DNA of 64,000 bases from Chitinophaga lutea (GCF_003813775.1 NZ_RPDH01000002.1:1860001-1924000), one strand, 5' to 3'; positions 27,210 through 36,800 are shown, counted from the first letter of the stretch. Notes: generated by a model from the letters alone, not told the origin. Numbers and translations are program-made.

Positions 27210-28632
27210 TTTCACCGGCGGCATTATTTCGCCCGGCTATTTGCTGCAGCTGCTGGAGATAGCGGAAGCGGCGAAAGCCGGCGAAGTGCGCTTCGGATTG
27301 CGCCAGGAATTGTTCCTCGAAATCGCGCAAACGCAGCTGCAGAAATTTGCGGCCGCCTGTAAAACGTATCACATCAGCTGGCAGCCGGCGGAAGATGGCG
27401 CACCGAACATCACCAGTTCCTATCCCGGCGCGAATATTTTTGTGGCCGACAGCTGGCTGACGGAAGGGATTTACAAAGACATTTTCGACCTCTTTAACTA
27501 CCAGCCGTCGCTGAAGATCAACATCTGTGACAGCCAGCAGACTTTCTGTCCTTTTTTCTCCGGGCACCTGAACTGGGTATCGTCGCCGCACCAGCATTAC
27601 TGGTACCTCTACATCCGCCGACCGGGAGAAGAAAACACTTTCTGCTGGCCCGCGCTCATCTATACCAACAGCATCGCCGCCCTCAGCCGCGAGCTCGAAA
27701 CGCGCCTGGCGGGTGAAACGCCCGAAGCCATCGCGCAACAGCCGCCGGAATACATCAGCCGCCCGCTCGACCAGCCGTTGGAGCTCCCGGCCTTTCACCT
27801 GCCCTACTACGAAGGTTTTAACCGGCAGGGCAACCAGTACTGGCTGGGTATTTACCGGCGGAACGAGACGTTCGCCGTGGATTTCCTGAAAGATATCTGT
27901 ACCGTTTGCCTCGAAACGGGCATCGGGCAGCTGTACGCCACACCCTGGAAATCCGTCATCATCAAAAACATTGAGCCAGCGCACCGCAAGCTTTGGGATT
28001 ATGTGCTGGGCAAATACAATATCAACGTGCGGCATGCAGCCAATGAACTGAACTGGCAGGTGGCCGATAACTGTGAAGACAGCCTCATCCTCAAAAGGCA
28101 TATCATCCGCCACTTCGACACGGCAGACGTACGCACGTACGGCCTGTGTTTCAGTATTCGGGTAAAGGAAGCCGGCGGCCAGTTCGGCGCCATCCTCATC
28201 CGCCGGCAGGAAAACCGGTACCAGAGCAGGTTGAAATACATGCAGCGGTACGACATCCTGTACAAGGCCGACTTCAACCCGAATGCGGCCGGCCTCACCG
28301 TATACCGGAACAACGTACTAAAGGAACATCTCGGCCCGTATATCGTTTCGCTCTGCAAACACTTTTATGAGATCGGCAGCGAACAGCCCGTATTACAGCA
28401 ATATGCGCGGCAACAGGCACCGCCGGTGGTGCGGGTGGATGAAAAACCGCTACACCAATGCCCGGGCTGCTTTACGGTATACGATGAGGCGGCGGGCGAT
28501 CCGTTCCGGGAAATCAGTCCGGGTACCGCGTTTGCCGCATTACCGGATTCGTTTAGCTGTTACATCTGCGGAACGGGGAAAGAAGACTTTGAAGAAATAG
28601 CAGCGGCCTCGCTGAGACACCCGGCAGTGTGA
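27178..28632 (+). CDS. Nitrite/sulfite reductase-fold protein with C-terminal rubredoxin
   Basis: 484 residues from ATG 27178, 32 bases inside the nitrate reductase gene; the frame is open upstream but only under that gene. Residues 1-400 resemble two sulfite/nitrite-reductase ferredoxin-like half-domains (GGIISPGYLLQLLEIAEAA, VRFGLRQELFLEIA). The normal siroheme/4Fe-4S cysteines (C-x5-C and C-x3-C) are not seen; the nearest is CDSQQTFC. Residues about 435-475 are a rubredoxin (HQCPGCFTVYD ... FSCYICGTG). It is probably an electron carrier or scaffold for nitrate reductase rather than a catalyst. Its stop lies in the first unit of a repeat array. Confidence 0.8.
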   Translation: MARQSQLIRINFTGGIISPGYLLQLLEIAEAAKAGEVRFGLRQELFLEIAQTQLQKFAAACKTYHISWQPAEDGAPNITSSYPGANIFVADSWLTEGIYKDIFDLFNYQPSLKINICDSQQTFCPFFSGHLNWVSSPHQHYWYLYIRRPGEENTFCWPALIYTNSIAALSRELETRLAGETPEAIAQQPPEYISRPLDQPLELPAFHLPYYEGFNRQGNQYWLGIYRRNETFAVDFLKDICTVCLETGIGQLYATPWKSVIIKNIEPAHRKLWDYVLGKYNINVRHAANELNWQVADNCEDSLILKRHIIRHFDTADVRTYGLCFSIRVKEAGGQFGAILIRRQENRYQSRLKYMQRYDILYKADFNPNAAGLTVYRNNVLKEHLGPYIVSLCKHFYEIGSEQPVLQQYARQQAPPVVRVDEKPLHQCPGCFTVYDEAAGDPFREISPGTAFAALPDSFSCYICGTGKEDFEEIAAASLRHPAV

Positions 28633-28990
28633 GAGGAAACGGAGGAACAAATAACGCGGGATATTGCGTTGTGCTGTTTTACTCAAGTAACCACCCGGCG
28701 GTGTGTGAGAAAACAGAGGAACAACAACGCAGGATAAAGCGTTGCGCTGTTTTAATAAGCAACAACCCGGCGGTGTGTGAGAAAACAGAGGAATAACAAC
28801 GCAGGATAAAGCGTTGCGCTGTTTTAATAAAGCAACAACCCGGTGGTGTGTAAAAAAAAGGAGGGCGAAAGAACATAGGATAATGCGTTCTGCTGTTCTA
28901 GTAACGCAACAACCCGGCGGAGAGAGTACGGAGGAACAAATAACACAGGATAATGCGTTGTGCTGTTTTACTGAAGAACAACCGATTTCC
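28618..28990. repeat. Tandem repeat array, about 72-bp period, five units
   Basis: The marker GCGTTG or GCGTTC occurs at 28666, 28739, 28811, 28885 and 28955, spacings 73, 72, 74 and 70. Each unit has ACCCGGCGG, GAGAAAACAGAGGAA and GGATAAAGCG. The spacing breaks any reading frame, so the array is non-coding, yet the first unit contains the last codons and stop of the preceding gene. The core ATAAAGCGTTGCGCTGTTTT matches 17 of 20 bases of the minus strand of the 14839-15198 array. The remaining bases to 29099 hold nothing recognisable. Confidence 0.85.
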
Positions 28991-29099
28991 TGATGAATAT
29001 CAGCCAGAACCAGGTGTACCGGAATGAAATACTGATAAAACATCCGTAGACATGAACCACCCAAGGAAGGTAAACACATAAGATCTTTGAATGCAATAT

Positions 29100-30308
29100 T
29101 CACCGGAAGCGCCAAACAGCAAGACTGCTGCCCTTCGGGAAAGTATCCTGCTCCGCAGGCAGCGCCAGGAAAGCATCGGCATGGAGCAGGCTGGCAAGGT
29201 CGCCGGAGCCATGGTAAGGAACAGGGCGGGCGGACAGCACACCCGTGGGTGACATGGAAAGCCGCACGGGCAGGTAATATTCCAGCGGTTTATCGAACAC
29301 CACGTCTTCTTCCAGCACGGCAAATTCCTGCGGAGACGGCAGCTGCCGCATACAGGTTTTCAGAAACGGCAGCACGTACCGGTAGCAGCACATGAAACCG
29401 GATACCGGGTTGCCGGGCAAACCGAACACCGCCGGCCCGTTGTTGAAAGTACAAAACAGGAGTGGTTTCCCGGGCCGCTGCTGCACCGCGTGAAACACCT
29501 TTTTGGCGCCCAGCGAGAGCAGCACATCCGGCAGATGATCGAAGCGCCCCGCAGAAACAGCGCCCGTGCAGACGAGCACATCCGTTTTTGCGATCAGCGT
29601 GCCGAGGGCCTCCCGCAAATGGGCCGTATCGTCTGGCAGATGCAGGTATTCCGCTTCAATGCCCGCCTGCTGTAAAGCGGCACGAAGGCTGAAAATGTTG
29701 GACATGCGGATTTGGTGAGGCTCGGGAGTATCGGCAACGGGCACCAGCTCGTTGCCGGTGGCAATGAGCATCACACGGGGCCGGCGGCTGACGGTCACTT
29801 CCGTTTTGCCGACAGTGGCCAGTACACCCGCTTCAGCCGCACCGATAACGATACCCGGCTCCAGCAGGGTGGCGCCGGAGGGCACATCGGAACCAAGGCG
29901 GTGAATGTTCTGGCCTGCCGCAACAGGCTTCAGGATATTGAAGCGCCGGAAACCCTCGTGCTCGGTTATCTCCAGGTGTTCGTAGGGAACGACGGAATCA
30001 GTACCTTCGGGTAGTACGGCGCCGGTCATCACTTCGATGCAGTCCGCGAAATTGGCCAGCTGCAATTGCGGCATGCCGGCGGCGGCGAGATCTTCTAGCC
30101 CGAAAATCCGCTGGCCGCGCTGGTAGCTGTCGAAATGAATAGCGATACCGTCCATCGTCACCCGGTCGAAAGGCGGGAAAGCACGGTCGGCTGTTACCCG
30201 TTCACGCAGCACCCTGCCCGCCACCGCGTCGAAAGGAACGGATTCTGTACCGAAGTCGCGGGCAGCAGCCAATACGGCGGCAAAAGCATCAGGAACACGC
30301 ATCATCAT
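29100..30308 (-). CDS. moeA: Molybdopterin molybdenumtransferase
   Basis: 402 residues. Inserts molybdate into adenylylated molybdopterin. Motifs: PPFDRVTMDGIAIHFDSY near the start, MTGAVLPEGTDSVVPYE, MLIATGNELVPV, CTGAVSAGRFDHLPD and GLPGNPVSGFMCCYRYV. The third motif normally reads SGGVSVGDYD, so CTGAVSAGRFD is a divergent version. Divergent from moaC across 36 bases; the cofactor serves the nitrate reductase upstream. Confidence 0.93.
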   Translation of the reverse strand: MMMRVPDAFAAVLAAARDFGTESVPFDAVAGRVLRERVTADRAFPPFDRVTMDGIAIHFDSYQRGQRIFGLEDLAAAGMPQLQLANFADCIEVMTGAVLPEGTDSVVPYEHLEITEHEGFRRFNILKPVAAGQNIHRLGSDVPSGATLLEPGIVIGAAEAGVLATVGKTEVTVSRRPRVMLIATGNELVPVADTPEPHQIRMSNIFSLRAALQQAGIEAEYLHLPDDTAHLREALGTLIAKTDVLVCTGAVSAGRFDHLPDVLLSLGAKKVFHAVQQRPGKPLLFCTFNNGPAVFGLPGNPVSGFMCCYRYVLPFLKTCMRQLPSPQEFAVLEEDVVFDKPLEYYLPVRLSMSPTGVLSARPVPYHGSGDLASLLHADAFLALPAEQDTFPKGSSLAVWRFR

Positions 30309-30344
30309 TTGTAACGAATTTTGCTTTGATAAAATTATTCAATT

Positions 30345-30821
30345 ATGGCCAATGCATCAAGCTTCACCCACCTCGACGAAACAGGAAAACCGCAGATGGT
30401 GGACGTGGGAGAAAAAAATGCTACCGTCAGAACGGCTGAAGCGGAAAGCCGCATTTACCTGCCGCCCGCCGTGCTGCAGCAATTCGACGGCACGGAACTG
30501 ACCACCAAAAAGGGGGCAGTATTCCAGACGGCGGTGATCGCAGGCATCATGGCCGCAAAGAAAACGCCGGACCTCATCCCGCTCTGCCATACCCTGGTGC
30601 TGGAAAACTGCAAGGTACACATTGCGGTGGAAGGCTCGGAAGCCGTCATCCGCTGCACGGTAAAAACCACCGGCAAAACGGGCGTGGAAATGGAAGCCCT
30701 CACAGGCGCCAGCGTGGCGGCACTGACGGTGTACGATATGTGCAAGGCTTTGTCGCACGACATGGAGATCGTTCACACCAGACTCATCAGTAAAACCGGC
30801 GGCAAACATGACATCGGATAA
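30345..30821 (+). CDS. moaC: Cyclic pyranopterin monophosphate synthase
   Basis: 158 residues. Converts the MoaA product to cPMP. Signatures LIPLCHTLVLENCKV and GVEMEALTGASVAALTVYDMCK with the catalytic region MEIVHTRLISKTGGK near the end. Its stop overlaps the mobA start by 14 bases. Confidence 0.96.
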   Translation: MANASSFTHLDETGKPQMVDVGEKNATVRTAEAESRIYLPPAVLQQFDGTELTTKKGAVFQTAVIAGIMAAKKTPDLIPLCHTLVLENCKVHIAVEGSEAVIRCTVKTTGKTGVEMEALTGASVAALTVYDMCKALSHDMEIVHTRLISKTGGKHDIG

Positions 30822-31392
30822 TCACCTGAAAGGGCTCGTCTTATGCGGCGGCCGCAGCACACGCATGCAGCACGACAAAAGCAGCATCGCCTACCACAAC
30901 GGCCTTCCGCAATGGCAGTATCTCGCCAATCTGCTGCTGGCTTTCGTACCGGAAGTGCACCTTTCATGCCGGGCCGATCAAACGATTCCCGGTGCAACGA
31001 ACATCATCCCCGACAGTGTGGACGGCGCCGGTCCTTCGGCAGGCCTGTTGAGTGCGCATGCGCTCCACCCTTCCGCATCGTGGCTGGTGCTGGCCTGCGA
31101 TCTGCCGCTGATCGGGCCGCAAAGCATTGCGTACCTGCTACAGCACCGGCGGCCCGAAAAGCTGGCTACTGCTTTTCTCAGCCCGTTTAATAACATGCCC
31201 GAACCGCTGATTGCCATCTGGGAACCGGCGGGCCTGGAGCAACTGAGGAAAGATTATGAAGAAGGGAAAACCTGTCCGCGTAAAACGCTGCATTTCGCAG
31301 ATACGGCGGTATTGGACAATCCTTATGCGGATGAGCAGTTTAACGCCAACACGCCGGAGGAGATGCGCGAGGCGTTGCGGAAAATCAATTAA
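30808..31392 (+). CDS. mobA: Molybdenum cofactor guanylyltransferase
   Basis: 194 residues. Nucleotidyltransferase making the guanine dinucleotide form of the cofactor, needed by DMSO-reductase-family enzymes such as the neighbouring nitrate reductase. Motifs: LVLCGGRSTRMQHDKSSIAY at the start, VDGAGPSAGLLSA, and the metal site LACDLPLIG. Overlaps moaC by 14 bases; abuts moaE tail to tail. Confidence 0.93.
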   Translation: MTSDNHLKGLVLCGGRSTRMQHDKSSIAYHNGLPQWQYLANLLLAFVPEVHLSCRADQTIPGATNIIPDSVDGAGPSAGLLSAHALHPSASWLVLACDLPLIGPQSIAYLLQHRRPEKLATAFLSPFNNMPEPLIAIWEPAGLEQLRKDYEEGKTCPRKTLHFADTAVLDNPYADEQFNANTPEEMREALRKIN

Positions 31393-31809
31393 TCAGGGAT
31401 GTGCGGCCACCCACACTTCCCCGTCATCAAAAAATTCTTTTTTCCAGATGGGCACCGTTTCTTTCAGGGTATCGATGGCGAACTGGCAGGCTTCGAAGGC
31501 AGCGGCGCGGTGGGCGGCTGCAACGGCGATCACCACGACCACTTCGCCGGGCAGCTTTTCCCCTTTGACATGTAACAGGGCCATGCGCTGCACAGGCCAC
31601 TTTTCACCGGCGGCCTTTGCGATTTTTTCCAGTTCAAGCACGGCCATCGGCTCATAGCACTCAAAAAAAAGTTTATGCACGGATTTTTGCTGCGTCTGAT
31701 TCCGGACAGTTCCTGTAAAAGTGACAATACCACCGCTGGCCGGCGATTGTACAAAATCGATCGCCTCCTGCACGGTAATGCTGTCTGCTATGCTGATCCA
31801 ATGTTCCAT
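31393..31809 (-). CDS. moaE: Molybdopterin synthase catalytic subunit
   Basis: 138 residues. With MoaD it adds two sulfurs to cPMP. Readable signatures: GGIVTFTGTVRNQTQ, FFECYEPMAVLELEKIA, HVKGEKLPGEVVVVIAV and HRAAAFEACQFAID. It follows moaD by 9 bases and ends directly against mobA. Confidence 0.95.
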   Translation of the reverse strand: MEHWISIADSITVQEAIDFVQSPASGGIVTFTGTVRNQTQQKSVHKLFFECYEPMAVLELEKIAKAAGEKWPVQRMALLHVKGEKLPGEVVVVIAVAAAHRAAAFEACQFAIDTLKETVPIWKKEFFDDGEVWVAAHP

Positions 31810-31818
31810 GTAAAAAGA

Positions 31819-32052
31819 TTAACCGCCGCTGAGGGGTGGGATGATGGCAATTTCGTCGCCGGGCGCAAGCGGCTGACCATCGGCGGCATAAGCCTTGTTA
31901 ACGGCGATCATCACAGCGCGGAGGTTTTTCATGGCGGGATATTCCTGCAGCAGCCAGGTACGCAGTGCGCCTACGTCGGACAGCTGTTCCGGTACCGTCA
32001 GGGAGCCCGCCGCCACAATGTCTTTCATGATGCCGAATAACATTACTCTCAT
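31819..32052 (-). CDS. moaD: Molybdopterin synthase sulfur carrier subunit
   Basis: 77 residues, ubiquitin-like MoaD/ThiS fold. Ends in the required double glycine (AIIPPLSGG), which is thiocarboxylated. First gene of the moaD-moaE pair. Confidence 0.93.
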   Translation of the reverse strand: MRVMLFGIMKDIVAAGSLTVPEQLSDVGALRTWLLQEYPAMKNLRAVMIAVNKAYAADGQPLAPGDEIAIIPPLSGG

Positions 32053-32107
32053 ACGATAAAGCTACATAAATATTCAATTTCATACAGCTCATTTAAAGAA
32101 AACAAAT

Positions 32108-32482
32108 ATGAAAATCAGGATAAGAGGCAACAGCATCCGGTACCGGCTCGACAAAGCGGATATCGCCACACTGGAGGTGCAGGGCAAGGTGGAAGAGGAG
32201 ACCTGCATCGGCGCCGGCGCGCTTCATTTTTGTATCCGCGCCAGGGCAGATATCCAACAACCTGCCATCCGGCTGGAAGGCACTGCCGTTCACCTCTCCA
32301 TTCCGGCGGAACAGTTACAGGCGTGGACTGGCAGTAACCTCACCGGCTTCGACGCCGTCATCACCAATCCCGATGGCTCCGTGCTGAAGCTGCTCGTCGA
32401 AAAAGACTTTAAATGCCTGACGGAACGGGACGAAGATGAAAGCCAGGCTTTCGACAACCCTTTGAACGGCCACACATGCTGA
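32108..32482 (+). CDS. Unknown protein coupled to moaA
   Basis: 124 residues, no signal peptide or membrane helix. Beta-rich (MKIRIRGNSIRYRLDKADIA, TAVHLSIPAEQL) and ends in an acidic stretch with CLTERDEDESQAF. I do not recognise a characterised family. Its stop lies 7 bases inside moaA, so the two are co-translated, and it sits in the middle of the cofactor cluster, which points to a role in molybdopterin making or handling. Confidence 0.75.
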   Translation: MKIRIRGNSIRYRLDKADIATLEVQGKVEEETCIGAGALHFCIRARADIQQPAIRLEGTAVHLSIPAEQLQAWTGSNLTGFDAVITNPDGSVLKLLVEKDFKCLTERDEDESQAFDNPLNGHTC

Positions 32483-33444
32483 CAGATTCACATCACCGCA
32501 CCATCCGCTATGTACGCCTGTCGGTGACCGACCGGTGCAACCTCCGCTGCAGTTACTGCATGCCGGAGCACATGCATTTTATGGAACGAGAGGCATTGTT
32601 ATCATACGAAGAAATACTCCGCAGCATGCAGCTGCTGCATACCGCCGGCGTAGACAAGCTGCGCATTACGGGCGGGGAACCCTTCCTCCGTAAAAACCTG
32701 TTGCAACTGCTGGCTTCGCTGGCGCCCATGTTCGACATTTCCATCACCACCAACGGCGTACTCACCGCGGATTACGTGCCGGCTTTAAAAGCGCTCGGCA
32801 TCCGGAAAATCAACCTCAGCCTCGATACGCTGCAGGCTGAAAGGTTCGCTCAAATTACCCGCCGCAACCAGTTCAGTGCGGTCATGCATACACTCGACAC
32901 CCTACTCCTGCACAACATGGACGTCAAAATAAACATGGTGGTTATGGATGGTGTGAACACTGATGAACTGCATCAGTTCGCGGCACTCACCGCGAACAAC
33001 AACGTTTCAGTACGCTTCATCGAAGAAATGCCATTCAACGGCCAGGAGAAAGGATTCTCCGGTATACAATGGCACTACCAAAAAATACTGGCCATCCTCG
33101 GCGAACAACACGACCTGCATAAAATACCCGACGCCCCCGGCAGCACCTCACTGAACTACAGCATCGCCGGCCATCTCGGCCACATTGGCGTGATACCGGC
33201 CTACAGCAGAACGTTCTGCGGCAGCTGCAACCGTCTCCGGATCACGGCTACCGGCGGGATCAAGACTTGCCTTTACGGGTGTGATGTTATGAATATCAGG
33301 GATGGGATGCGCAACGGGTTGTCCGACGAAGCATTGCTATCCGCCTTGCAGGACGCCGTGTGGCAAAAAAAGAAAGACGGCTTTGCAGCCGCCGCACTCA
33401 ACCGCCCGATGCTCCGGGAAAGCATGTCGCTCATAGGCGGGTGA
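32476..33444 (+). CDS. moaA: GTP 3',8-cyclase (radical SAM)
   Basis: 322 residues. First step of molybdopterin synthesis. Radical-SAM cluster motif TDRCNLRCSYC near residue 20, RITGGEPFLRK, a C-terminal cluster FCGSCNRLRITATGGIKTCL, and the conserved terminal Gly-Gly (SLIGG). Complete and of normal length. The last 14 bases overlap the convergent TauE gene. Confidence 0.96.
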   Translation: MLTDSHHRTIRYVRLSVTDRCNLRCSYCMPEHMHFMEREALLSYEEILRSMQLLHTAGVDKLRITGGEPFLRKNLLQLLASLAPMFDISITTNGVLTADYVPALKALGIRKINLSLDTLQAERFAQITRRNQFSAVMHTLDTLLLHNMDVKINMVVMDGVNTDELHQFAALTANNNVSVRFIEEMPFNGQEKGFSGIQWHYQKILAILGEQHDLHKIPDAPGSTSLNYSIAGHLGHIGVIPAYSRTFCGSCNRLRITATGGIKTCLYGCDVMNIRDGMRNGLSDEALLSALQDAVWQKKKDGFAAAALNRPMLRESMSLIGG

Positions 33445-34171
33445 TCAACAAACGGACCCCGGCATACAGAATCAGCGCTGCCGTGAATGCCTCCACCCAC
33501 CGGGGTTTCAGCCACGCCGCACTCATCCGCGAACCTACCTGTCCACCGACGATCACCGCTGCCAGCAAAGGCAGCGTAAAACTCCACTGGAACGCCATCG
33601 CCCCTTTCGCCGCTTGTCCTGCCAGGCCCGCAATAGAATTCACGAGAATAAAAAAACTGCTGAGCCCGGCGATGTTCTTCGCGGTGTCGTACCGGCCCAA
33701 ACGGAGCACGGGCGCCAGGTAAATGCCGCCGCCGATGCCGGTCATGCCGGAAAGCAAACCGATGCCGCCGCCGATGAGGCTGTAGGTTAATGCGCTTTGC
33801 TGACGGATGTGCGCCTGTTTTTCGAAAAATAGCCGGAATATCATCAGTAACGCAGCCAGCGTTAGGGCGAGGCCCAATAACAGAAAAAAGGTCTGCTGCT
33901 TCAGCGGGAAATAACTGCCGGCAAAAGCCATCGGTATGCTGACGATACTGAGCTGCAGTGCTTTCTTCAGGGGCAGGTGCCCGTTTTTTGCGAAGTGGTA
34001 CACCCCGCCGGCCACCACGGCCACATTGCAAAACAACGCCGTGGTTTTCATGAGCAGGAAACCCACCCCCGCTAGCGCCATGATGGCGAGGTAACTCGAA
34101 CCGCCGCCGAAACCGGCGGATGAATAAATCAATGCAATGGCGAAAAACAGCAGGCAGAGCTCAATCAGCAT
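33431..34171 (-). CDS. TauE/SafE-family anion permease
   Basis: 246 residues with about eight membrane helices. Family features: SAGFGGGSSYLAIMALAG near the start and GGGIGLLSGMTGIGGGIYLAPVL mid-protein. TauE/SafE proteins move sulfur oxyanions or related anions. Placement next to the molybdenum cofactor genes hints at a sulfur- or molybdate-linked anion but the substrate is unproven. Confidence 0.85.
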   Translation of the reverse strand: MLIELCLLFFAIALIYSSAGFGGGSSYLAIMALAGVGFLLMKTTALFCNVAVVAGGVYHFAKNGHLPLKKALQLSIVSIPMAFAGSYFPLKQQTFFLLLGLALTLAALLMIFRLFFEKQAHIRQQSALTYSLIGGGIGLLSGMTGIGGGIYLAPVLRLGRYDTAKNIAGLSSFFILVNSIAGLAGQAAKGAMAFQWSFTLPLLAAVIVGGQVGSRMSAAWLKPRWVEAFTAALILYAGVRLLITRL

Positions 34172-34204
34172 GAAAACAATGATACGAAATCATGCGCAGA
34201 ATTC

Positions 34205-36619
34205 TTAGTCCGCTTTCAGTGTTTGCACCGGGTTCATACGCCCCGCCCGGATAGCCTGGAAGCTGACCGTGAACAATGCGATGACGACCGCCACCACGCC
34301 GGCGATGATAAACACCCAGGCGCTCACATCGATACGGTACGCAAAGTCTTCGAGCCAGCGGCGCACACCGAACCAGGCCAACGGCCAGGCAATGAGGTTG
34401 GCTACGATCACCAGCTTCACAAAGTCGCGGCTGAGCATCATCACGATGTTCTGCACGCTGGCACCCAGCACCTTGCGGATACCGATCTCTTTGATGCGGC
34501 GTTCGGCGGCGAATGAGGCGAGTCCGAACAAACCCAGGCAGGATATAATGATGGCCAGGCCGGTCAGTACGCCCACCACCACGCTCACCTGCTGATCTGC
34601 CTTATAGATAGCGGCAAAATGCTCGTCGAGGAAAGTATATTTGAATGGATGACCGGTAACGTGTTTATTCCAGACGCTCTCCACAAATGCGATGGTTTCT
34701 TTGGCCTTGCCGCCATTGATGCGAATAGACATTTCACCATATCCCCAGTCTTTCTGGTTAAACATGGCGAGGGTTTCGATTTTGTGGTGCAGGGTATTGA
34801 AGTTAAAATCCTTCGACACGCCGACGATACGGCCGGTAGAGTCCATTCCCCCGAAGCCGAACATTTTGCCGATCAGCGATTCATACCCTGCACCCTTTTT
34901 GCTGTCTTTCAGCAGCTCTTTCGCCAGCGTTTCATTGATCACATATTCCTTCGCATTGGCGCCGGCATCGGGTGAAAAATTGCTACCCAGCAAGACGGGG
35001 ATCTTGTACACCCGCAGGTAGTCTTTATCGACCACGACGGTGGACGAAGTCAGTTCCCGCTTCGGGCCGTCGCCGCTGTGAAAGGCTACGCCGCTCTGGT
35101 GAATATTGTTGCCCAGCCGCTGTTGCGAGGCGGTAATGCCGCCGACAAGGCTGTTGCCGCTCAACTCCTGCTTCATGGCTTCATATTTTCCGTTCGTCTC
35201 ATTATCCAGGCGGATGAGCACTACCTGCTCGCCAGTAAACCCACGATCGCGGGTTTGCATGAAACGCAACTGTTTCAGGGCGAAAATGGTGGCGATGATG
35301 AGGAACACGGCGGCGGAAAACTGCACCACCACCAGCACGTTGCGCAGTGTGCCCTTGTTGCGGCCCACTTTGGGCGAACCTTTCAATACTTTGACCGGCT
35401 CGAAAGAAGCGAGGTAAACGGCCGGGTACAGGCCCGCCAACACTCCCACCAGCAATGTAGCTGCAATCAGGCCAGGCAGTATGAACGGGTTGCCGAACAA
35501 GGGCAGTTTCAGCGCACGGTCGCTGAAGTCGCCCACCCAGGGCAGCACGAGCTTTACGATCAATACGGCAAACACCATCGCCATCAGGGTGAGCAGGATC
35601 GATTCACTGATAAACTGCCAGCCCAACTGGAAACGGCGCGCGCCGACGGCCTTCCGCACGCCTACTTCCCTGGCCCGTTCGGCGGAACGGGCGGTGGAGA
35701 GGTTCATGAAGTTGATGCAGGCAATCGCCAGGATGATCACCGCAATGATGAAAAAAATATACGTGTAACGTTTGTCGAATTTCTTTGCATTGAGATAATC
35801 GTGGGTGATGTTGGAGGAACCAGCATGCACTTCTTTCAGTGGTTGCAGGAACAGTTCATAAAACCTCCAGCTGTCGCCCGCCGCCATATGCCTTTTCAGG
35901 TAATCAGGGAATTTTTTCTCCATCGCCGCCACATTCACATGATCTGCCAGCACCAGGTAAGTGGTCAGCCAGTTTCCGCCCCAGTTTTGTGACATCCGCG
36001 GATGATAGATGGTGCTGAAAGGAACGAGCGCTTCAAATTGCAGATGCGAATTTTCCGGTGCGTTTTTGATAATACCGGTCACCATCAGGGCCGTTGTATC
36101 ACCAATGTAACGCATCACCGTTTTTCCCATCGGGTCGGCATCACCGAACAGTTTTTCCGCAAGGGCCTCCGTCAATACGATGGTATTGGGTTTCATCAGC
36201 ATCGACTCCCGTTGACCGTCTACTGTTTTGAAATCAAACACCTGCAGAAAAGTGGAGTCCACGATCAGCAGCTTTTCCGTAAAAAGCCGCTTGCCTTCAT
36301 AGTTCAAATCCACTTCGCCCTGGCCGCGCACACGCACGAAATTTTTAATTTCCGGAAACTCTTCTTTCAGCGTATTGCCCATCGGGTACATGCTGAGTGC
36401 CACATTTTGCGGCGCCACCATTCCTTCGTATTTCTGCACTTCACACAGCCGGTAAATGTTCTTCGAATGCATGCCGTCGAAACCCCGTTCGAAAAACACG
36501 AACAGCAGGATGACGATGCAGGCAGCCATACCAATGGCGAGACCCAGAATGTTTATCGTGGAGAAGGTCTTATTCTTCCACAGGTTGCGCCACGCGGTTT
36601 TCAGGTAACTACGGAACAT
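34205..36619 (-). CDS. ABC transporter permease, MacB/FtsX type
   Basis: 804 residues, the common Bacteroidota double-length permease. N-terminal helix KTFSTINILGLAIGMAACIV, a periplasmic MacB-like domain (GKRLFTEKLLIVDSTFLQVFDF), an FtsX block (RSAERAREVGVRKAVGARRF), a second periplasmic region and a second FtsX block (AAERRIKEIGIRKVLGASV), with eight membrane helices overall. No ATPase gene is adjacent. Such proteins are often solitary in this phylum; substrate unknown. Confidence 0.9.
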   Translation of the reverse strand: MFRSYLKTAWRNLWKNKTFSTINILGLAIGMAACIVILLFVFFERGFDGMHSKNIYRLCEVQKYEGMVAPQNVALSMYPMGNTLKEEFPEIKNFVRVRGQGEVDLNYEGKRLFTEKLLIVDSTFLQVFDFKTVDGQRESMLMKPNTIVLTEALAEKLFGDADPMGKTVMRYIGDTTALMVTGIIKNAPENSHLQFEALVPFSTIYHPRMSQNWGGNWLTTYLVLADHVNVAAMEKKFPDYLKRHMAAGDSWRFYELFLQPLKEVHAGSSNITHDYLNAKKFDKRYTYIFFIIAVIILAIACINFMNLSTARSAERAREVGVRKAVGARRFQLGWQFISESILLTLMAMVFAVLIVKLVLPWVGDFSDRALKLPLFGNPFILPGLIAATLLVGVLAGLYPAVYLASFEPVKVLKGSPKVGRNKGTLRNVLVVVQFSAAVFLIIATIFALKQLRFMQTRDRGFTGEQVVLIRLDNETNGKYEAMKQELSGNSLVGGITASQQRLGNNIHQSGVAFHSGDGPKRELTSSTVVVDKDYLRVYKIPVLLGSNFSPDAGANAKEYVINETLAKELLKDSKKGAGYESLIGKMFGFGGMDSTGRIVGVSKDFNFNTLHHKIETLAMFNQKDWGYGEMSIRINGGKAKETIAFVESVWNKHVTGHPFKYTFLDEHFAAIYKADQQVSVVVGVLTGLAIIISCLGLFGLASFAAERRIKEIGIRKVLGASVQNIVMMLSRDFVKLVIVANLIAWPLAWFGVRRWLEDFAYRIDVSAWVFIIAGVVAVVIALFTVSFQAIRAGRMNPVQTLKAD

Positions 36620-36800
36620 ACAGTGGTTTTAGAGGAGAATCCGTATGGTTGCACAAACAGAATACCATGTAAAAAGCAGCTGATAATCAAAACATTACCA
36701 TCTTTTCATGTCCGCCTGTTGTCCGTTTTCGGCACAGGGACTGTCCGGAAATGAACAACAAACGGGGCAGGGCGGATGTTGTACTAGAAAACCTGCTATC

